Below, piece after piece: positions 14,300 to 15,059 of a DNA stretch of 15,059 bases (positions are counted from its first letter, which is position 1; each line of letters begins with the position of its first letter). This stretch comes from Baffinella frigidus (lineage: Eukaryota > Cryptophyceae > Cryptomonadales > Baffinellaceae). Where the stretch lies: positions 140,675 to 155,733 of the forward strand of contig MU646322.1 of assembly GCA_026770585.1 (NCBI GenBank). Reading direction: 5' to 3'. The notes under the pieces are model-generated. The model searched no databases, had not been told where the DNA came from, and saw only the letters and a list, made by a program, of their open reading frames with translations. The position numbers were made by a program, and so were the translations under genes.

Positions 14300-14765
14300 C
14301 CCTACGGTAGGCAATACCGTAGGGTCCTACGCACTACCCGTACCCGGACGGGACTACCCGGATCACACGAGGCCTCCGTGGGGGTGCACGGAGGCTTCTA
14401 CATATCTCTTAAGTGCCCATAGGGCGAATATTCACCCTAACTCGCCCTAGGCAGTTCCTAGGGCCCTACAGTAGGGCGTAGCCTACTGGGCACTGAAGGG
14501 GTATATAAAGGCCTCTCTTTCTCTGTGGCGGCATTAACAACTGCCTCTCTCTCTCGTCACGCGAGGGTCACACTCCCTCTCTCGTCACTCTCACCTCTCC
14601 CTCTTTCGTCACGATCGCTCTCCCGTCATACGAGGGTCGCGGACTACTACTGGCCCCACGCCTCCGAGAAACCGGGTACGGGTACCACAACCGGGTACAG
14701 ACACCCTACGGTAGGCAATACCGTAGGGTCCTACGCAACACCAGTACCCGGACTGAACTACCCGT
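14300..14765. repeat. Two related palindromic units ACCCTACGGTAGGCAATACC
   Basis: The palindrome at about 14299-14333 recurs at about 14702-14737 with the same flanks (GGGTAC.. before, ..GTACCCGGAC.GAACTACCCG after). CTCTCGTCAC and GAGGGTCGCGGA(C/T)T repeats lie between and after. Confidence 0.75.
14403..14503. mobile_element. TATCCCTTAAG-type foldback element, third copy
   Basis: TATCTCTTAAGTGCCCATA pairs with TACTGGGCACTGAAGGGGTA. The core carries CGCCCTAGGCAG and CCCTACAGTAGGG. Confidence 0.75.
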
Positions 14766-14847
14766 GTCATACGATGGTCGCGGATTGCTGCTGCGCCCAT
14801 GCCTCCCACGGCGCAAGGGTGGGTGTGATCGACTCCGGGAGACACCC

Positions 14848-15059
14848 TGGTTCAGGGTTTAGGGTTTGGGGTTTGGGGTTTGGGGTTTGGGGTTTGGGGT
14901 TTGAGGTTTAGGGTTTAGGGTTTAGGGTGAAGGGTGTAGAGTTTAGGGTGTAGGGTGTGGGGGGAGGGTGTAGGGTTTAGGGTTTAGGGTTTAGGGTTCA
15001 GGGTTTAGGGTGTAGGGTTTAGGGTTTAGGGTTTAGGGTTTAGGGTTTAGGGTTTAGGG
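14848..15059. repeat. Telomere tract TTTAGGG, chromosome end
   Basis: Starts with degenerate GGTTTGG and GGTGTAG heptamers and becomes regular TTTAGGG units at the end of the window. The G-rich strand runs 5' to 3' outward. Confidence 0.85.

Overview
This is eukaryotic nuclear DNA, and it looks like a subtelomere. The right end (about 14848-15059) becomes a run of TTTAGGG, with the G-rich strand pointing outward as at a true chromosome end. Plant-type telomere repeats, intron-rich genes with GC-rich exons, and many small foldback elements suggest a microalga. A green (prasinophyte-like) alga is my best guess, but that is inference and of low certainty. I see no rRNA, tRNA, CRISPR or bacterial gene.

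The main content is one gene on the + strand, 2313-13123. No single open frame shows it, because its 13 exons are 51-169 bases long and its introns are full of repeats. Every exon junction agrees in phase, and the joined product is 449 residues with no stop. The order is: an OB-fold-like N-terminal domain (exons 1-4), a CCCH zinc finger split across exons 5 and 6, a basic linker (exon 7), and a SAM-methyltransferase-like domain (exons 8-13). The last carries GVLDIAGGKGE, VVDPR, GMHPDQATEPIV, VVPCC and GRNVV motifs. I recognise this as a protein type seen in algae and stramenopiles. The late motifs recall the TRM13/METTL25 group, so an RNA-modifying role is plausible but not shown.

The striking point is how the introns are built. 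Beside nearly every exon lie partial copies of that exon. Copies upstream keep the acceptor and the 5' part. Copies downstream keep the 3' part and the donor. The rest of the introns is mostly seven-base repeats that look like drifted telomere repeat, tending to be G-rich after donors and C-rich before acceptors, plus (TTC)n, (CT)n and (GT)n(GA)n tracts and foldback elements.

At the left edge, 224-1544, three exons of a second, unrecognised gene can be pieced together on the - strand. It is divergent from the main gene, uses two GC donors, and has the same intron architecture. The stretch 1545-2312 between the two genes is non-repetitive and probably holds their shared upstream region. From 13124 to the right end there is no supported gene: tandem repeats, foldback elements (one nested in another), GGGTAC arrays and the telomere tract.
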